A DNA stretch of 64,000 nucleotides from Clostridiales bacterium (GCA_029010495.1 JAQXKO010000003.1:1-64000); one strand, 5' to 3'. Shown: positions 50,522 to 60,892, numbered from the stretch's first letter. Translations and numbers: made by a program. Notes: generated by a model not told the origin, from the letters alone.

Positions 50522-53113
50522 TTACAGATAATATTTAATATAATATACTACTCTTCTAATCAGTCCAAATCTTTTGATAATTACATTCAGTAAAATTCTA
50601 AATCTGTATGTCAGCTCGTCAATCGATATATTATTTTGTGAATAATTATATTCTTTATTAGTAAAAATATAATTGTCAACCAACTCTTTATCAAAGGATA
50701 ATTCATTGATGAGTTTATCGCCAAGTACATTATGTGAATAAACTGATGAATCATCACAATTTTTTTCTTTTGCAGAAAGGCAATCAAGTTTTTTTGTCAG
50801 CTTAACAATAAGCTTATATTGATTAATATTTCTTTTGTTTTCTTTTGAATTATATATTTTATAATGAATTATTGTTTTTTTAATTATGCAAAATACTATA
50901 ATCAGAGAAATGATAGTAATTATTAATCGCATTATTGCTGTTTCAAATGCCTTTTGAGTCTGCTTTGCGTTGAAATTATTTGCAATATTACTTATTGTCT
51001 GACCATTAGTGGTCTGGGTATCATTTGAACCGCCTATACTTAACAGCCCTGAAAGCATTGACATAAGTCCGCCATCCGAAACCTCCTGCATATCTCCGCC
51101 CAGTGCCATTGCGGCAGTTGTAAACTCATATGGAACCCATCCAAAGCCGTCAATATAAATTTCAACCCAGGCATGAGCATTTGCATCAGTAATATCTATT
51201 TCAACAGGAGTATATACATCATATAAGCTGTAGCCGGAATATAAATCAATCATATTGCCGGTCTTTTCAGTTCCCTCCTTAATGTATGAAATATTATTAT
51301 TTTTAATATTTCTGACAGAATCAAGCTGTTCTTTATTAAGTAATTCAAAGCCCGGATATCTGTCAGTAAAATCAAACACAGTCGCATCATCAATATTCTG
51401 AATATCAAAGCAATATCCTTCCACATATCTTGCAGGAATATTCATACTTCTTAATAACAAACATGCAGCTGAAGCAAAATGTACACAGTAACCCTGTTTT
51501 TTATCCTTCAGAAAATCAATTACAAAATCTTCACCCGAAGGAGTAGTTCCGGGATTTAATGAATATTCAAAATTATCGGATAAATAATCCGAAATTTGAA
51601 TGATAATCTCCTCCTGGGTACCGCCAAATCCCTGGGTATCGCATATTGCTTTTAATTCATCAGATACCTTTGTGCCGGCTAAGGTATATCCGTCAATATT
51701 TAAATAATCGTTTTCAACATCAAATTTTTGAAGATAAAGCTTAAGAATATCAATATCACCATGCTCTTCCTTAAAATTTATCATTTCCTTTAAAGAATAA
51801 AAATTAGGAAAATAATAAGTTGAATAAGTATTTGAAATATTAAACGCACTTGTTTCCTTGTAGCAGTCGTTATAATACGGACTAATTATAAAATCTCCCG
51901 GCAAACCGACATTAATTATTTCCATATAACCAAATGCAGCTTTTTTGTCCTGATTAAGATAATTTTTTTCTAAAAGCTGTCTTGTTCCGTCATAGCTGTC
52001 ATCAACTCCTTTTATATTATTTACCCATCTGCTGTTTTTATTGTCATAATAATTTGCATTAAACATCTTAAGGTATACAGGGTCAGATGAAACAGGAATA
52101 AAACGTACGGAAAGGTCTGTTTCATAATCAAAACTAACCTTACCGTTTTTACCAAAGCTTCCGTTATTCATTCCGCCATTGTCAGAAGTTTTGCCAAAAA
52201 GCGCGCTTAAGCCCCTGAAAGCAACATCATATACAATTTCATCGGATTTAGCCTTTGCACTGCTTCTTCTCTCAATATAGCTGCTTGGAACATATAAAAA
52301 TATAATATATGATAATATCAGAATTAATACAGTAATTACGACGGAACCAATCATATTTCCTTTTGAATCTACTCTTCTGTCTTTGATAAATATGCTTTTT
52401 TTAATAACCTTATAGCTTTTATATTTTTTTTGATAATTCATGGGGATTTCGTCATTATCAAGTGTAAGCATCCACATAATATTACCGAAAATAATTAAAA
52501 TCAGGTGGAAATATGAAAAATTATCATTAAGATAAGTTGACAATACTACAAATATCAGACTATATAAAAACGGTGAGGATATACTCATACGTTTAGTAAG
52601 CCACATACTGATAAAGCATGCAGCAATAATTTCAAGAAATGAAATACAAACTGTAATTGTAACATACCTGTTTCCGATTATTTCCGTAAATTCTCTTATT
52701 GAAGGAAGGTTGAATTCATCATCAACAGCCACAATCATCATATTCATAATTGCATTGAAGCCGCTGTTAATATATAAAAAGAGTGTAATTGATAAAAAAA
52801 TGATAAGGAAAAAAAATAAAATATAACCTCCGTTAAAGGTTATGGAATTCAAACGCATGAATGAAAAATAAAAGGACCCTAACACAGCAAATATCATCAA
52901 TACAAAATGATTGACCGGTAACATAAATGCCGAAGCAAATAAACCTGCACAGCCATATATAATGAAGGTCATAATAACAGCATTCCAAAGGCATTTATGC
53001 ATAATATCCCTATTGTTTCGTACTTTATTATCATCAATAGATTCAATATATATTCCGCTGTCAGAAAATTCTTTAAGGGTTTTATTTACCTTTTTACCAA
53101 ATAGTTTCATCAT
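50522..53113 (-). CDS. Transglutaminase-like membrane protein of a MoxR-DUF58 module
   Basis: Protein of 863 residues. About six membrane helices fill the first 215 residues and another lies near 275. An extracytoplasmic transglutaminase-like domain follows (about 480-680) with Cys in KQGYCVHFASA, His in DANAHAWVEIY and a downstream GWVPYEFT. A further helix is near 750, with a cytoplasmic tail. Proteins of this type form a set with MoxR and DUF58 genes, whose shared role (possibly envelope protein assembly) is not settled. The start overlaps the DUF58 stop by one base. Confidence 0.9.
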   Translation of the reverse strand: MMKLFGKKVNKTLKEFSDSGIYIESIDDNKVRNNRDIMHKCLWNAVIMTFIIYGCAGLFASAFMLPVNHFVLMIFAVLGSFYFSFMRLNSITFNGGYILFFFLIIFLSITLFLYINSGFNAIMNMMIVAVDDEFNLPSIREFTEIIGNRYVTITVCISFLEIIAACFISMWLTKRMSISSPFLYSLIFVVLSTYLNDNFSYFHLILIIFGNIMWMLTLDNDEIPMNYQKKYKSYKVIKKSIFIKDRRVDSKGNMIGSVVITVLILILSYIIFLYVPSSYIERRSSAKAKSDEIVYDVAFRGLSALFGKTSDNGGMNNGSFGKNGKVSFDYETDLSVRFIPVSSDPVYLKMFNANYYDNKNSRWVNNIKGVDDSYDGTRQLLEKNYLNQDKKAAFGYMEIINVGLPGDFIISPYYNDCYKETSAFNISNTYSTYYFPNFYSLKEMINFKEEHGDIDILKLYLQKFDVENDYLNIDGYTLAGTKVSDELKAICDTQGFGGTQEEIIIQISDYLSDNFEYSLNPGTTPSGEDFVIDFLKDKKQGYCVHFASAACLLLRSMNIPARYVEGYCFDIQNIDDATVFDFTDRYPGFELLNKEQLDSVRNIKNNNISYIKEGTEKTGNMIDLYSGYSLYDVYTPVEIDITDANAHAWVEIYIDGFGWVPYEFTTAAMALGGDMQEVSDGGLMSMLSGLLSIGGSNDTQTTNGQTISNIANNFNAKQTQKAFETAIMRLIITIISLIIVFCIIKKTIIHYKIYNSKENKRNINQYKLIVKLTKKLDCLSAKEKNCDDSSVYSHNVLGDKLINELSFDKELVDNYIFTNKEYNYSQNNISIDELTYRFRILLNVIIKRFGLIRRVVYYIKYYL

Positions 53114-54198
53114 TACTCCGAATAAATTTGAATAAATAATTTAACATTATTGTTTTTAGAAATCATATTGTAAAGCACCGGATCTGCATCCTGAGTTGTC
53201 ACAAATGCAAGTCTGGCTTTATTGTTTGTTTTAGATGCATATGCTTCCAGTTCAGACATTGAAACAGGTTTGAGCTGGTAAAACATATTTTGTATCGTGA
53301 TTTCCAGATCATATGTATTATTAATCAGCTTCCGAACTATATCTGATTCTTCATTATCAAAATATACAAGTTCAAAACTCATCTCATCTTCAATCAGTCT
53401 TAGTGAAAGAGTGTATAGGTAATTATAATAGTCGTTCATTGTTCTTAAGGAATCATAAGATCCGTCAACGCCTATAACAATACCGAGACCGGCTGTTTTA
53501 TCGTATTCCTTAACTATTAAATCCTCTGATTTGGTACTTAATTTCCAATGCACCTGTGAAAGCTTATCGCCCTCTCTGTAATCTCTGAGTTCCTTGATCT
53601 GTGAAACATCAACACCTGCCAACGGATCATCAACAAGGTAATCTTCGTCTTTTGAAGAAATTTTCTCAACCACAGAACCTATTTCAATTGTATTAGGCAT
53701 AATAACCGTGCTTGTACATATCTCGTCTTTTATTTCAAGATATACAATCTTAAGCCAATCATATATATGTACTTTTTCGACCGAAATATAATATACACCG
53801 CAATAATCAAAATATATTCCTTCGCTGTATTCGACGGAATCATAAAAAAACGAGTAAACATTTTGAAAACTTCTTATGGCTTTTTCGTGATTATGATAAA
53901 TATTATAATATATATGAATTCTGGGAAAAGTCATAAAACCGTTGCCGGCTATTTTTGTTATAAGAAAATTCTTTTCTCCTATATTCTGCGTTTCGTATTT
54001 CATTGCAAGTGAAATGACCGGTTTGTTAAATGATTTTATCAGAAGCAATATACTTGGTACAGCCATAAGTATTACTGCAAATGCACATATAAACAGTGCT
54101 TTTCTGTGATTAAACATAAAAAGCAGTATCATTGCAGTTACTACAAGCAGATACTTTATTAAATTCAAAAAATTTACTTTTACGGTGTAATTTTTCAC
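53113..54198 (-). CDS. DUF58 domain protein
   Basis: Protein of 361 residues with two N-terminal membrane helices (about 12-55) and a von Willebrand A-like DUF58 core. The family signature is YREGDKLSQVHWKLSTK near residue 207. It is expected to work with the MoxR ATPase encoded 14 bases upstream. Confidence 0.9.
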   Translation of the reverse strand: MKNYTVKVNFLNLIKYLLVVTAMILLFMFNHRKALFICAFAVILMAVPSILLLIKSFNKPVISLAMKYETQNIGEKNFLITKIAGNGFMTFPRIHIYYNIYHNHEKAIRSFQNVYSFFYDSVEYSEGIYFDYCGVYYISVEKVHIYDWLKIVYLEIKDEICTSTVIMPNTIEIGSVVEKISSKDEDYLVDDPLAGVDVSQIKELRDYREGDKLSQVHWKLSTKSEDLIVKEYDKTAGLGIVIGVDGSYDSLRTMNDYYNYLYTLSLRLIEDEMSFELVYFDNEESDIVRKLINNTYDLEITIQNMFYQLKPVSMSELEAYASKTNNKARLAFVTTQDADPVLYNMISKNNNVKLFIQIYSE

Positions 54199-54212
54199 TT
54201 TTTATCCCTCAG

Positions 54213-55139
54213 TCACATTAATTTCGGAAGATTTGTTTCCTGTAAAATCTGCATTAATACATCATTTGAAGTCTTCTTTAATGCTCTTGCTTTTGGAGAT
54301 AATACAAGTCTGTGACTGCATGTCGCATTAATGTTTTCAATTACATCATCAGGTGTAATATAAGTTCGTTCGTTAATATATGCTGTCGCTTTGGCCATCT
54401 TGAGCAAAGCAATGCTTCCACGAGGAGAAAGACCTAACGAAACAAGTTCGTGGTTTCTTGTCTTTTCTGAAAATGATACGATAAAATCAAGTATGGAATC
54501 ATCAACATGAATTTTTTCAACAGCAGATTTGATTTCCAGATAATCATCAATTTTTAATACCGGAATAATTTCAGGTTTAATCTGAGTATTGTATTTTAAT
54601 ACGTCTATAGCAGATTCATAATCAGGATATCCGATAGACATACAAATCATAAATCTGTCCAGCTGGGATTCCGGAAGCTTCTGTGTACCGGCTGAACCGA
54701 AAGGATTCTGTGTTGCAAGAACAGTAAACGGATTCGGAAGCATTCTTGTGACACCGTCAACCGTTGCCTTTCCCTCCTCCATAACTTCAAGAAGAGCCGA
54801 TTGAGTTTTCGGTGATGTTCTGTTAATCTCATCAGCTATCAGAAAATTGCAGTAAACACTACCCTCTTTGTATTCAAATAAACCTGTTTTACTGTTATAC
54901 ATATTAAATCCTATAAGGTCAGAAGGCAGTACATCCGGTGTGAACTGAACTCTTCTGTACTCCATTGAAAGTGCTTTTGACAGGGCAACAGCCATTGTTG
55001 TCTTACCGACACCGGGAATATCTTCAAGAAGGATATGACCGCCTGCTATCATGGCTGATATAACTTTTATAATTACATCATCCTTACCCTTTACTACTTT
55101 TTTTACTTCATTCAATAAATTCTGAATCTGTACTCTCAT
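54213..55139 (-). CDS. MoxR-family AAA ATPase
   Basis: Chaperone-like AAA+ ATPase of 308 residues. Walker A is GVGKTT (about 43-48), Walker B is LIADEINR (about 102-109), and sensor and lid regions follow with SPRGSIALLKMAKA near residue 243. AGAGGAG precedes the start. It begins the MoxR-DUF58-transglutaminase module. Confidence 0.94.
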   Translation of the reverse strand: MRVQIQNLLNEVKKVVKGKDDVIIKVISAMIAGGHILLEDIPGVGKTTMAVALSKALSMEYRRVQFTPDVLPSDLIGFNMYNSKTGLFEYKEGSVYCNFLIADEINRTSPKTQSALLEVMEEGKATVDGVTRMLPNPFTVLATQNPFGSAGTQKLPESQLDRFMICMSIGYPDYESAIDVLKYNTQIKPEIIPVLKIDDYLEIKSAVEKIHVDDSILDFIVSFSEKTRNHELVSLGLSPRGSIALLKMAKATAYINERTYITPDDVIENINATCSHRLVLSPKARALKKTSNDVLMQILQETNLPKLM

Positions 55140-55151
55140 ACTTACTCCTCT

Positions 55152-56408
55152 TTAATTTGAGTTAAATGTATTTCTGTTAAGCGCCCCGTGCTGATTAGCA
55201 ATAATTGTTGTACATACGGCGTCTCCGGTAATATTTACTGCTGTTCTGAGCATATCAAGTATACGGTCAATACCCATAATAAGTGCTATGCCCTCTGTAG
55301 GAAGACCAACGGATGTAAGAACCATGGAAAGTGTGACAAGACCTACACTGGGCACCCCTGCCGTTCCTATCGAGGCTATGGTTGCAGTGGCGATTACTGT
55401 TGCTATGGCAGTTCCGGATAAAGGAATGTTATATGCCTGTGCAATAAATATAACAGCAACACCCTGCATGATTGATGTTCCGTCCATATTAATTGTTGCA
55501 CCAAGCGGAATTGTAAATGATGAAATCTGCTTTGAAACACCAATCTTTTTATTTAATATATCAATCGACATGGGAATTGTCGCATTTGAGGTTGATGTTG
55601 AAAATGCAAATGCCATGACAGGGAAATATTTCTTAATAAACTTTATCGGATTCAGCTTTGTAAATACAAAAAGAAGTATCTGATAAACAACAAAGCACTG
55701 AATTGCCAAGGCAAAGATAACACTTAACATATATTTAAGCATAGGTACAAATGCATCAAAGCCTATTCCCGCAAAGGTTTTTGCAATAAGGCAGAAAACA
55801 CCTACAGGAGCCACCTTCATAATTATCATGGTCATTTCCATCATTATATCATTAAATTGAGAAAAAAAGTTTGATACGGCACTTGTTCTGCTTCCGAGTT
55901 TTGCAAGGATCACACCAACAAATATTGCAAAGACAATTATTGGCAGCATATCTCCGGCAGCAAGAGATGTAAATATATTTTTAGGTATAATATTTAAAAG
56001 TGTTTCTGCAAAATTAACACTTGTTGTTTCTAAAGCTTTAGATTCTTCAAGTTTAATATCCATACCTAAACCGGGACTGATAATTGAAGCAACAGACAAA
56101 GCAAGACATATTGCAAGAGCAGTTGTCATCAGATAGAAAATAATGGCTTTAACTCCGACCTTTCCCAAGGTTTTAGTATCTCCTATTGACATACTTCCGC
56201 ATACAAGTGAACAAAATACAAGCGGTACTACAAGCATCTGCATCAGTCTGATAAAGCCTGTACCGAATATATATAATATACCGTTTACTATTATTTTATC
56301 CTTTATATAACATGAAGGAATAAAATAATGAATGACAATACCGAATATTGCGCCCAAAAGCAATGCAATAAAAATTTGGGTTGATAACCCCCATTTTTTA
56401 TTCTTCAT
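55152..56408 (-). CDS. Dicarboxylate/amino acid:cation symporter (DAACS family)
   Basis: Sodium- or proton-coupled transporter of 418 residues for dicarboxylates or amino acids such as glutamate or serine. It has about eight membrane helices and the two re-entrant loops, with signature motifs STSNATIPMS and NMDGTSIMQG for substrate and Na+ binding. AGGAGG lies in the end of the previous gene, whose stop overlaps this ATG. The substrate cannot be fixed from sequence. Confidence 0.92.
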   Translation of the reverse strand: MKNKKWGLSTQIFIALLLGAIFGIVIHYFIPSCYIKDKIIVNGILYIFGTGFIRLMQMLVVPLVFCSLVCGSMSIGDTKTLGKVGVKAIIFYLMTTALAICLALSVASIISPGLGMDIKLEESKALETTSVNFAETLLNIIPKNIFTSLAAGDMLPIIVFAIFVGVILAKLGSRTSAVSNFFSQFNDIMMEMTMIIMKVAPVGVFCLIAKTFAGIGFDAFVPMLKYMLSVIFALAIQCFVVYQILLFVFTKLNPIKFIKKYFPVMAFAFSTSTSNATIPMSIDILNKKIGVSKQISSFTIPLGATINMDGTSIMQGVAVIFIAQAYNIPLSGTAIATVIATATIASIGTAGVPSVGLVTLSMVLTSVGLPTEGIALIMGIDRILDMLRTAVNITGDAVCTTIIANQHGALNRNTFNSN

Positions 56409-57262
56409 TAATTGATGCCTCCTATTTCTTTTATATAAGATTTAAGAGAATCGTCCCAAGGAGCAAGCTCTTCCATGCCTGTAATACGTATCATCATATT
56501 GTCAAGAACGGAATATTTTGAGTTATTTTCCGCAGAATCAGACAATATTACATTGAGCTTATCCTTAAGACCGGCATATTCAAGAATTTTTTCTGCATAT
56601 TCAAGTCTTGTGCAGCTTCCACCGCTACAAACTGCATGAAACACACCAAAGTTATCAGTATCAATAAATTTTATAATAAGTTTAGCCAGCTCATCTGCAG
56701 ATGTCGGAACCGCAACATCATTGTTATCAAGTACAAGAGTGTCAATTATCGGCGAATGTGCAGCGTCAAGAATATCATTTACAAAATCATGTCCGATACC
56801 ATATATCCACGAACTTCTTATTATTACATATCTGGTCATGAGCCTCTCTATAAGGCATTCTCCGGCGTATTTTGATTTACCGTATATTGTTGCAGGGCAG
56901 ACATCATCAAATTCATTATACGGACTGTCAGATGGTTTAGAAAATACATCATCAGTTGATAAATGAATTAATGTGGCATGAATGCTTTCAGCCGCCTGGG
57001 CAAGATTCCTTGCACCGACTGCATTAACTTTATATGCCATGTCATTGTCAAAATTTAACATATTAACTCTTGCATTATAGCCTGCGCAGTTTATAACAAC
57101 ATCAGGTCTGTTCATATTCATAAATGTAGTGACCTGTGACATATTTGTAATGTCAACATCATCCTTATCTGTTTCAAATATCTCATATTCAGTTTTATTA
57201 ATCATACCGGATAATGCCCTGCCAATATGACCATAAGCTCCGACAATCCAAATTTTTCTCAT
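56408..57262 (-). CDS. RmlD-like sugar-nucleotide reductase (extended SDR)
   Basis: NAD(P)-dependent reductase of 284 residues. The N-terminal GAYGHIG dinucleotide motif, STDDVF and the catalytic YGKSK (YxxxK) match dTDP-4-dehydrorhamnose reductase-like proteins. No other rhamnose genes are nearby, so the true substrate is open. ATG 57262 lies five bases after GGAGG; a start 12 bases upstream covers that site. Confidence 0.85.
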   Translation of the reverse strand: MRKIWIVGAYGHIGRALSGMINKTEYEIFETDKDDVDITNMSQVTTFMNMNRPDVVINCAGYNARVNMLNFDNDMAYKVNAVGARNLAQAAESIHATLIHLSTDDVFSKPSDSPYNEFDDVCPATIYGKSKYAGECLIERLMTRYVIIRSSWIYGIGHDFVNDILDAAHSPIIDTLVLDNNDVAVPTSADELAKLIIKFIDTDNFGVFHAVCSGGSCTRLEYAEKILEYAGLKDKLNVILSDSAENNSKYSVLDNMMIRITGMEELAPWDDSLKSYIKEIGGIN

Positions 57263-57289
57263 AAACACCTCCAAAATTCAGATAAACTG

Positions 57290-58420
57290 TTATACATTTA
57301 ATTCATCAATCAGCAGCTGAACTCTTTTTAAATCTTTTCTGATAGAAAGCTTCTGCGGACACTGTTCTTCACAAAGACCGCATTCTACACAGTTTATCGG
57401 ACGCTTATCTTCCTTTAATTCATTACCGAAATGCCATTTGGCATCGCCGATATTTTCGTATATTCCATATCTGTTCCATAGTCTGAATGAACCAGGAATA
57501 TCAACACCGCAAGGACAAGGCATACAATATGCGCAACCTGTACATCCGTTGTAAACTTTACTTTTCATAATTAAAGCAACATTATCAAGAAGCTTTATCT
57601 GATTATCTGATAACGGCTCAAAATCTGTAAATGTTTTTATATTGTCCTCAAGCTGGAATTCATCAGACATACCGCTTAATACTACATGATTATTATCAAA
57701 GGAAGCAACATATCTGAGAGCCCATGAAGCACATGAATATGAGTCGTTCTCATTATAAAGCAGTGTTTTTTGAGCATCCGGAAGGTTCGCAAGCAAACCG
57801 CCTTTAACAGGTTCCATTATAATAACAGGTATATCTTTTGCTTTGGCTAATTCATAACCCTTTAATCCGGCCTGCTCATCTGTGTCCATATAATTAAGCT
57901 GAATCTGGCAGAAATCCCAGTCACGATAATTAATAATTTTCTCAAAAGCATCATAATTGTCATGAAATGAGAAGCCGAAATATTTAATTCTTCCTTCAGC
58001 CTTTAGTTTTTCGCAGGTCGTAACCGCACCAAGTTCAACCATTTTGTTAAAACGTTCCAAATCAAGTGAATGAAGCAGATAAAAATCTATGTAATCAGTC
58101 TGAAGTCTTTCACATTGAAGATTAAACAGACGCATTACATCGTCAGGCTCCTTTACCTCCCAGCATGGAAGCTTTGTTGCAAGATAAAAACTGTTTCTGT
58201 CATATTTTTTTAACACCTTACCGACAAAAGGCTCACTTTGTCCCATATGATAAGGATAAGCCGTATCAATATAATTAACACCGTTTGCAATAGCATAATC
58301 AAGCATTTTTTCTGCTCTGACCTCATCAATCTTACCGTCAATTGTAGGAAATCTCATACAACCGAAGCCAAGAAGCGACAAATCAATTCCTAATTTATTC
58401 ACATGTTTTTTTGTAACCAT
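57290..58420 (-). CDS. Aldo/keto reductase with C-terminal 4Fe-4S domain
   Basis: Reductase of 376 residues. A TIM barrel covers about 1-275 with the catalytic set Asp and Tyr in DTAYPYHMG, Lys in ATKLP and His in LLHSLD. The C-terminal domain holds CTGCAYCMPCPCG and CVECGLCEEQCP, consistent with two 4Fe-4S clusters. Such ferredoxin-fused forms are common in anaerobes. It is probably the first gene of the leftward run through sir2. Confidence 0.93.
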   Translation of the reverse strand: MVTKKHVNKLGIDLSLLGFGCMRFPTIDGKIDEVRAEKMLDYAIANGVNYIDTAYPYHMGQSEPFVGKVLKKYDRNSFYLATKLPCWEVKEPDDVMRLFNLQCERLQTDYIDFYLLHSLDLERFNKMVELGAVTTCEKLKAEGRIKYFGFSFHDNYDAFEKIINYRDWDFCQIQLNYMDTDEQAGLKGYELAKAKDIPVIIMEPVKGGLLANLPDAQKTLLYNENDSYSCASWALRYVASFDNNHVVLSGMSDEFQLEDNIKTFTDFEPLSDNQIKLLDNVALIMKSKVYNGCTGCAYCMPCPCGVDIPGSFRLWNRYGIYENIGDAKWHFGNELKEDKRPINCVECGLCEEQCPQKLSIRKDLKRVQLLIDELNV

Positions 58421-58482
58421 ATAAACCTCCCAAACATTATAAAAAAATTATATATTTGATATAATATTAACAATTGAAAAAA

Positions 58483-59565
58483 CTAATTAATATTAATTAT
58501 AACATATTCGGATTTGCAGCCTGTCTTAAAATCCATTGCCCAACAGCCAATACCTGAGTTTACAATAAAATCGGTATTTTTAATTCTGGTATGACCATAT
58601 GTAAAATCATTTGCTTTAATCAACTCACCTATTTTGTTAATAGGAATCAGCTGGCCGCCATGTGTATGACCCGAAATAACAAGGTCAACCTGAGCGGCTG
58701 CCTGATTATAATAATCATTAGGCTGATGATCCATAACGATTATATATTTGCTTTTATCAATCGATTTCTCAAATTCACTCATCGAAATACGCTCATCTGA
58801 TCTGTCATTGCGACCGATAATGCAATATTCGTCATTAATATCTACACATTCATCCTTTAAAACAATTACACCTGCCGACTTAAGCTCACGTTCGAGGTCT
58901 TCATAAGTCCAGCCGCGCCTTGAACTGTCGTAATAGCCCTTATCATGATTACCGTAAGTATAATAAACACCATAAGTCGTTTTAAGCTTATTTAAGGCCT
59001 TACAGGCTTTAATAAGGTCATTTTCTGTTGTAGAATCGTCAACAAAATCCCCTGTGATTAATACGACGTCCGGATTTTTATCATTAATTTCTGAAATATA
59101 ATCATAAAACTTTTCAGGTCCGAAGGTAGTACCTATATGTGAATCTGAAAATGTTACTATCTTTAAACTCTTAGCAGATTTTGTATTTGTAAGCTCATAG
59201 GTTGTTTCGACAACATGATGACAGGAATAATATCCATATCCCAAATATATCATTGTGATGATAATAGCTAATACACCTACCATTCTGCCGGAAATGTTCT
59301 TCTTTATTATTTTTGATAATAAATGGCAGATTATGTCTGTCATAAACACAAATATTACAAAATGAATAATGATAACGGCAGTATTCATGCTGCCCATGGT
59401 AAAATATAAAGCTGCAATAAGTAAAAGCAATATAAAATTGGTTATAAAAATATGAGTTTTACTTTTTGTCTTTTCTTTATAAATAATACAATTAAGCCTC
59501 GTATACAGATACCAATAGCTCAGGCAGAAAATTATTAGTATTAAGAGCATAATAATAATCCACAT
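58483..59565 (-). CDS. Membrane-bound metallophosphoesterase, YkuE/YaeI-like
   Basis: Calcineurin-like phosphoesterase of 360 residues. About four membrane helices fill the first 115 residues. The catalytic domain has the motifs DSHIG, GDFVDD, GNHD and GHTHGGQL for the two-metal site. The start is ATG 59565 behind GAGGAGGAG; longer frames to 59664 have no site. In relatives the substrate is a lipid or nucleotide phosphate, not resolved here. Confidence 0.92.
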   Translation of the reverse strand: MWIIIMLLILIIFCLSYWYLYTRLNCIIYKEKTKSKTHIFITNFILLLLIAALYFTMGSMNTAVIIIHFVIFVFMTDIICHLLSKIIKKNISGRMVGVLAIIITMIYLGYGYYSCHHVVETTYELTNTKSAKSLKIVTFSDSHIGTTFGPEKFYDYISEINDKNPDVVLITGDFVDDSTTENDLIKACKALNKLKTTYGVYYTYGNHDKGYYDSSRRGWTYEDLERELKSAGVIVLKDECVDINDEYCIIGRNDRSDERISMSEFEKSIDKSKYIIVMDHQPNDYYNQAAAQVDLVISGHTHGGQLIPINKIGELIKANDFTYGHTRIKNTDFIVNSGIGCWAMDFKTGCKSEYVIININ

Positions 59566-59732
59566 ATAATACTCCTCCTCAATATACATAAACCTATGGC
59601 AGAAATATATTTTATCCATTTTATTATAACAAATAATAATCAAAAAGCATAGAGATAATAACAAATAATTTGATATTATCTGTGTTGATTAAAATCTGAA
59701 TACTGCTGTTTTATGAAGTATAAATCATAGAG

Positions 59733-59781
59733 AAAAATAAAAAAATCCCTTGAAAATACCAATTATGATATTTTCAAGGGA
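59733..59781 (-). terminator. Terminator of the rpsB-tsf operon
   Basis: A 13-bp perfect stem (59746-59758 with 59769-59781); on the minus strand it is followed by a long T-rich run. Confidence 0.93.
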
Positions 59782-59803
59782 AATATAAAATGTTCTGAAT
59801 ATA

Positions 59804-60892
59804 TTAGTTGCCTGCCATCTGCTTTGCAACTTCTGCCGCAAAATCTTCTTCTTTCTTTTCCATGCCTTCGCCAACTTCAAATCTGACGATTTTCTTGATA
59901 ACGATAGCTTTGTTAACTGATTCAAGATATTTAGCAACAGTCTGCTTGCCGTCTTCAGCTTTAACATATGTCTGGTCAAGAAGAGAAATTTCCTTAACCT
60001 GCTTTGAAATACGTCCTTCAACAAGACCGGCAAAAATCTTATCAGCTACAATAGCTTCCTTATCTTCAAAACCGAGTGAAATGATAGCAGCCTTTGCTGC
60101 ATCTGAAAGGAAGTTGAATAAGTAGTTCATGTTATTCTTCTTCTCTTCATAGATTGCAATATCTTCAGCACTCCAGATTGAATCAGCTACTGCCTTACCG
60201 ATTAACTTGTTAAGAATTGGCTTTGGAAGTGAAGCAGGATCATTTAATGCGCTGTCAATTGTGATTTCTCTAAGCTTAGCAATTTCCTCAACTGATATAT
60301 CAGCTCTTGAAATGAACTGTGGGTTCATGGCTGCAACCTGCATTGCAACATTTGTAAGAGCTTCCTTAGCTGCATCATCAGATGCACCGTCAGCTGCTAC
60401 AAGAACACCGATTCTTCCGCCGCCGTGAGCATATGAAACAACTGCATCACCGCATACTCTTTCGAATCTTCTGAATGAAAGCTTCTCACCAATCTGTGCT
60501 GTCTTCTCGATAATTTCTGTCTTAAGATCGCACTTTTCTACTAAAGCTTCAACATCTTCACCATTTTTACCGCCATTTAAGCCGGAAGCAAGTGCCTTAT
60601 CAGCAATACCCTGTACAAATGACTGGAATACTTCATTCTTAGCAACAAAGTCAGTCTCGGAGTTTACTTCAACTACTACTGCTTCATTGCCGTTTATTGC
60701 TGTACGTGTAATACCTTCAGCTGCAATTCTGCTAGCTTTCTTTTCAGCCTTTGCTGCTCCGCTCTTTCTGAGAACTTCAACAGCAGCTTCCATATTGCCG
60801 TCTGTTTCAGCAAGAGCCTTCTTGCAGTCCATCATACCGGCACCTGTCATTTCACGTAACTCTTTAACCATACTAGCTGTAATATTAGCCAT
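59804..60892 (-). CDS. tsf: Elongation factor Ts with internal insertion
   Basis: Guanine nucleotide exchange factor for EF-Tu. The N-terminal UBA-like domain contains MTGAGMMDCKKAL and the core has TDFVAKN. The 362 residues exceed the usual 285-310. The extra 60 or so residues (about 225-290) lie between SALNDP and KIFAGLVEGR, where most EF-Ts have a short helical link. The C-terminal VRFEVGEGMEKK is normal. It lies 46 bases after rpsB and ends in a strong terminator. The insertion is in frame and well formed, so probably a lineage trait. Confidence 0.97.
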   Translation of the reverse strand: MANITASMVKELREMTGAGMMDCKKALAETDGNMEAAVEVLRKSGAAKAEKKASRIAAEGITRTAINGNEAVVVEVNSETDFVAKNEVFQSFVQGIADKALASGLNGGKNGEDVEALVEKCDLKTEIIEKTAQIGEKLSFRRFERVCGDAVVSYAHGGGRIGVLVAADGASDDAAKEALTNVAMQVAAMNPQFISRADISVEEIAKLREITIDSALNDPASLPKPILNKLIGKAVADSIWSAEDIAIYEEKKNNMNYLFNFLSDAAKAAIISLGFEDKEAIVADKIFAGLVEGRISKQVKEISLLDQTYVKAEDGKQTVAKYLESVNKAIVIKKIVRFEVGEGMEKKEEDFAAEVAKQMAGN

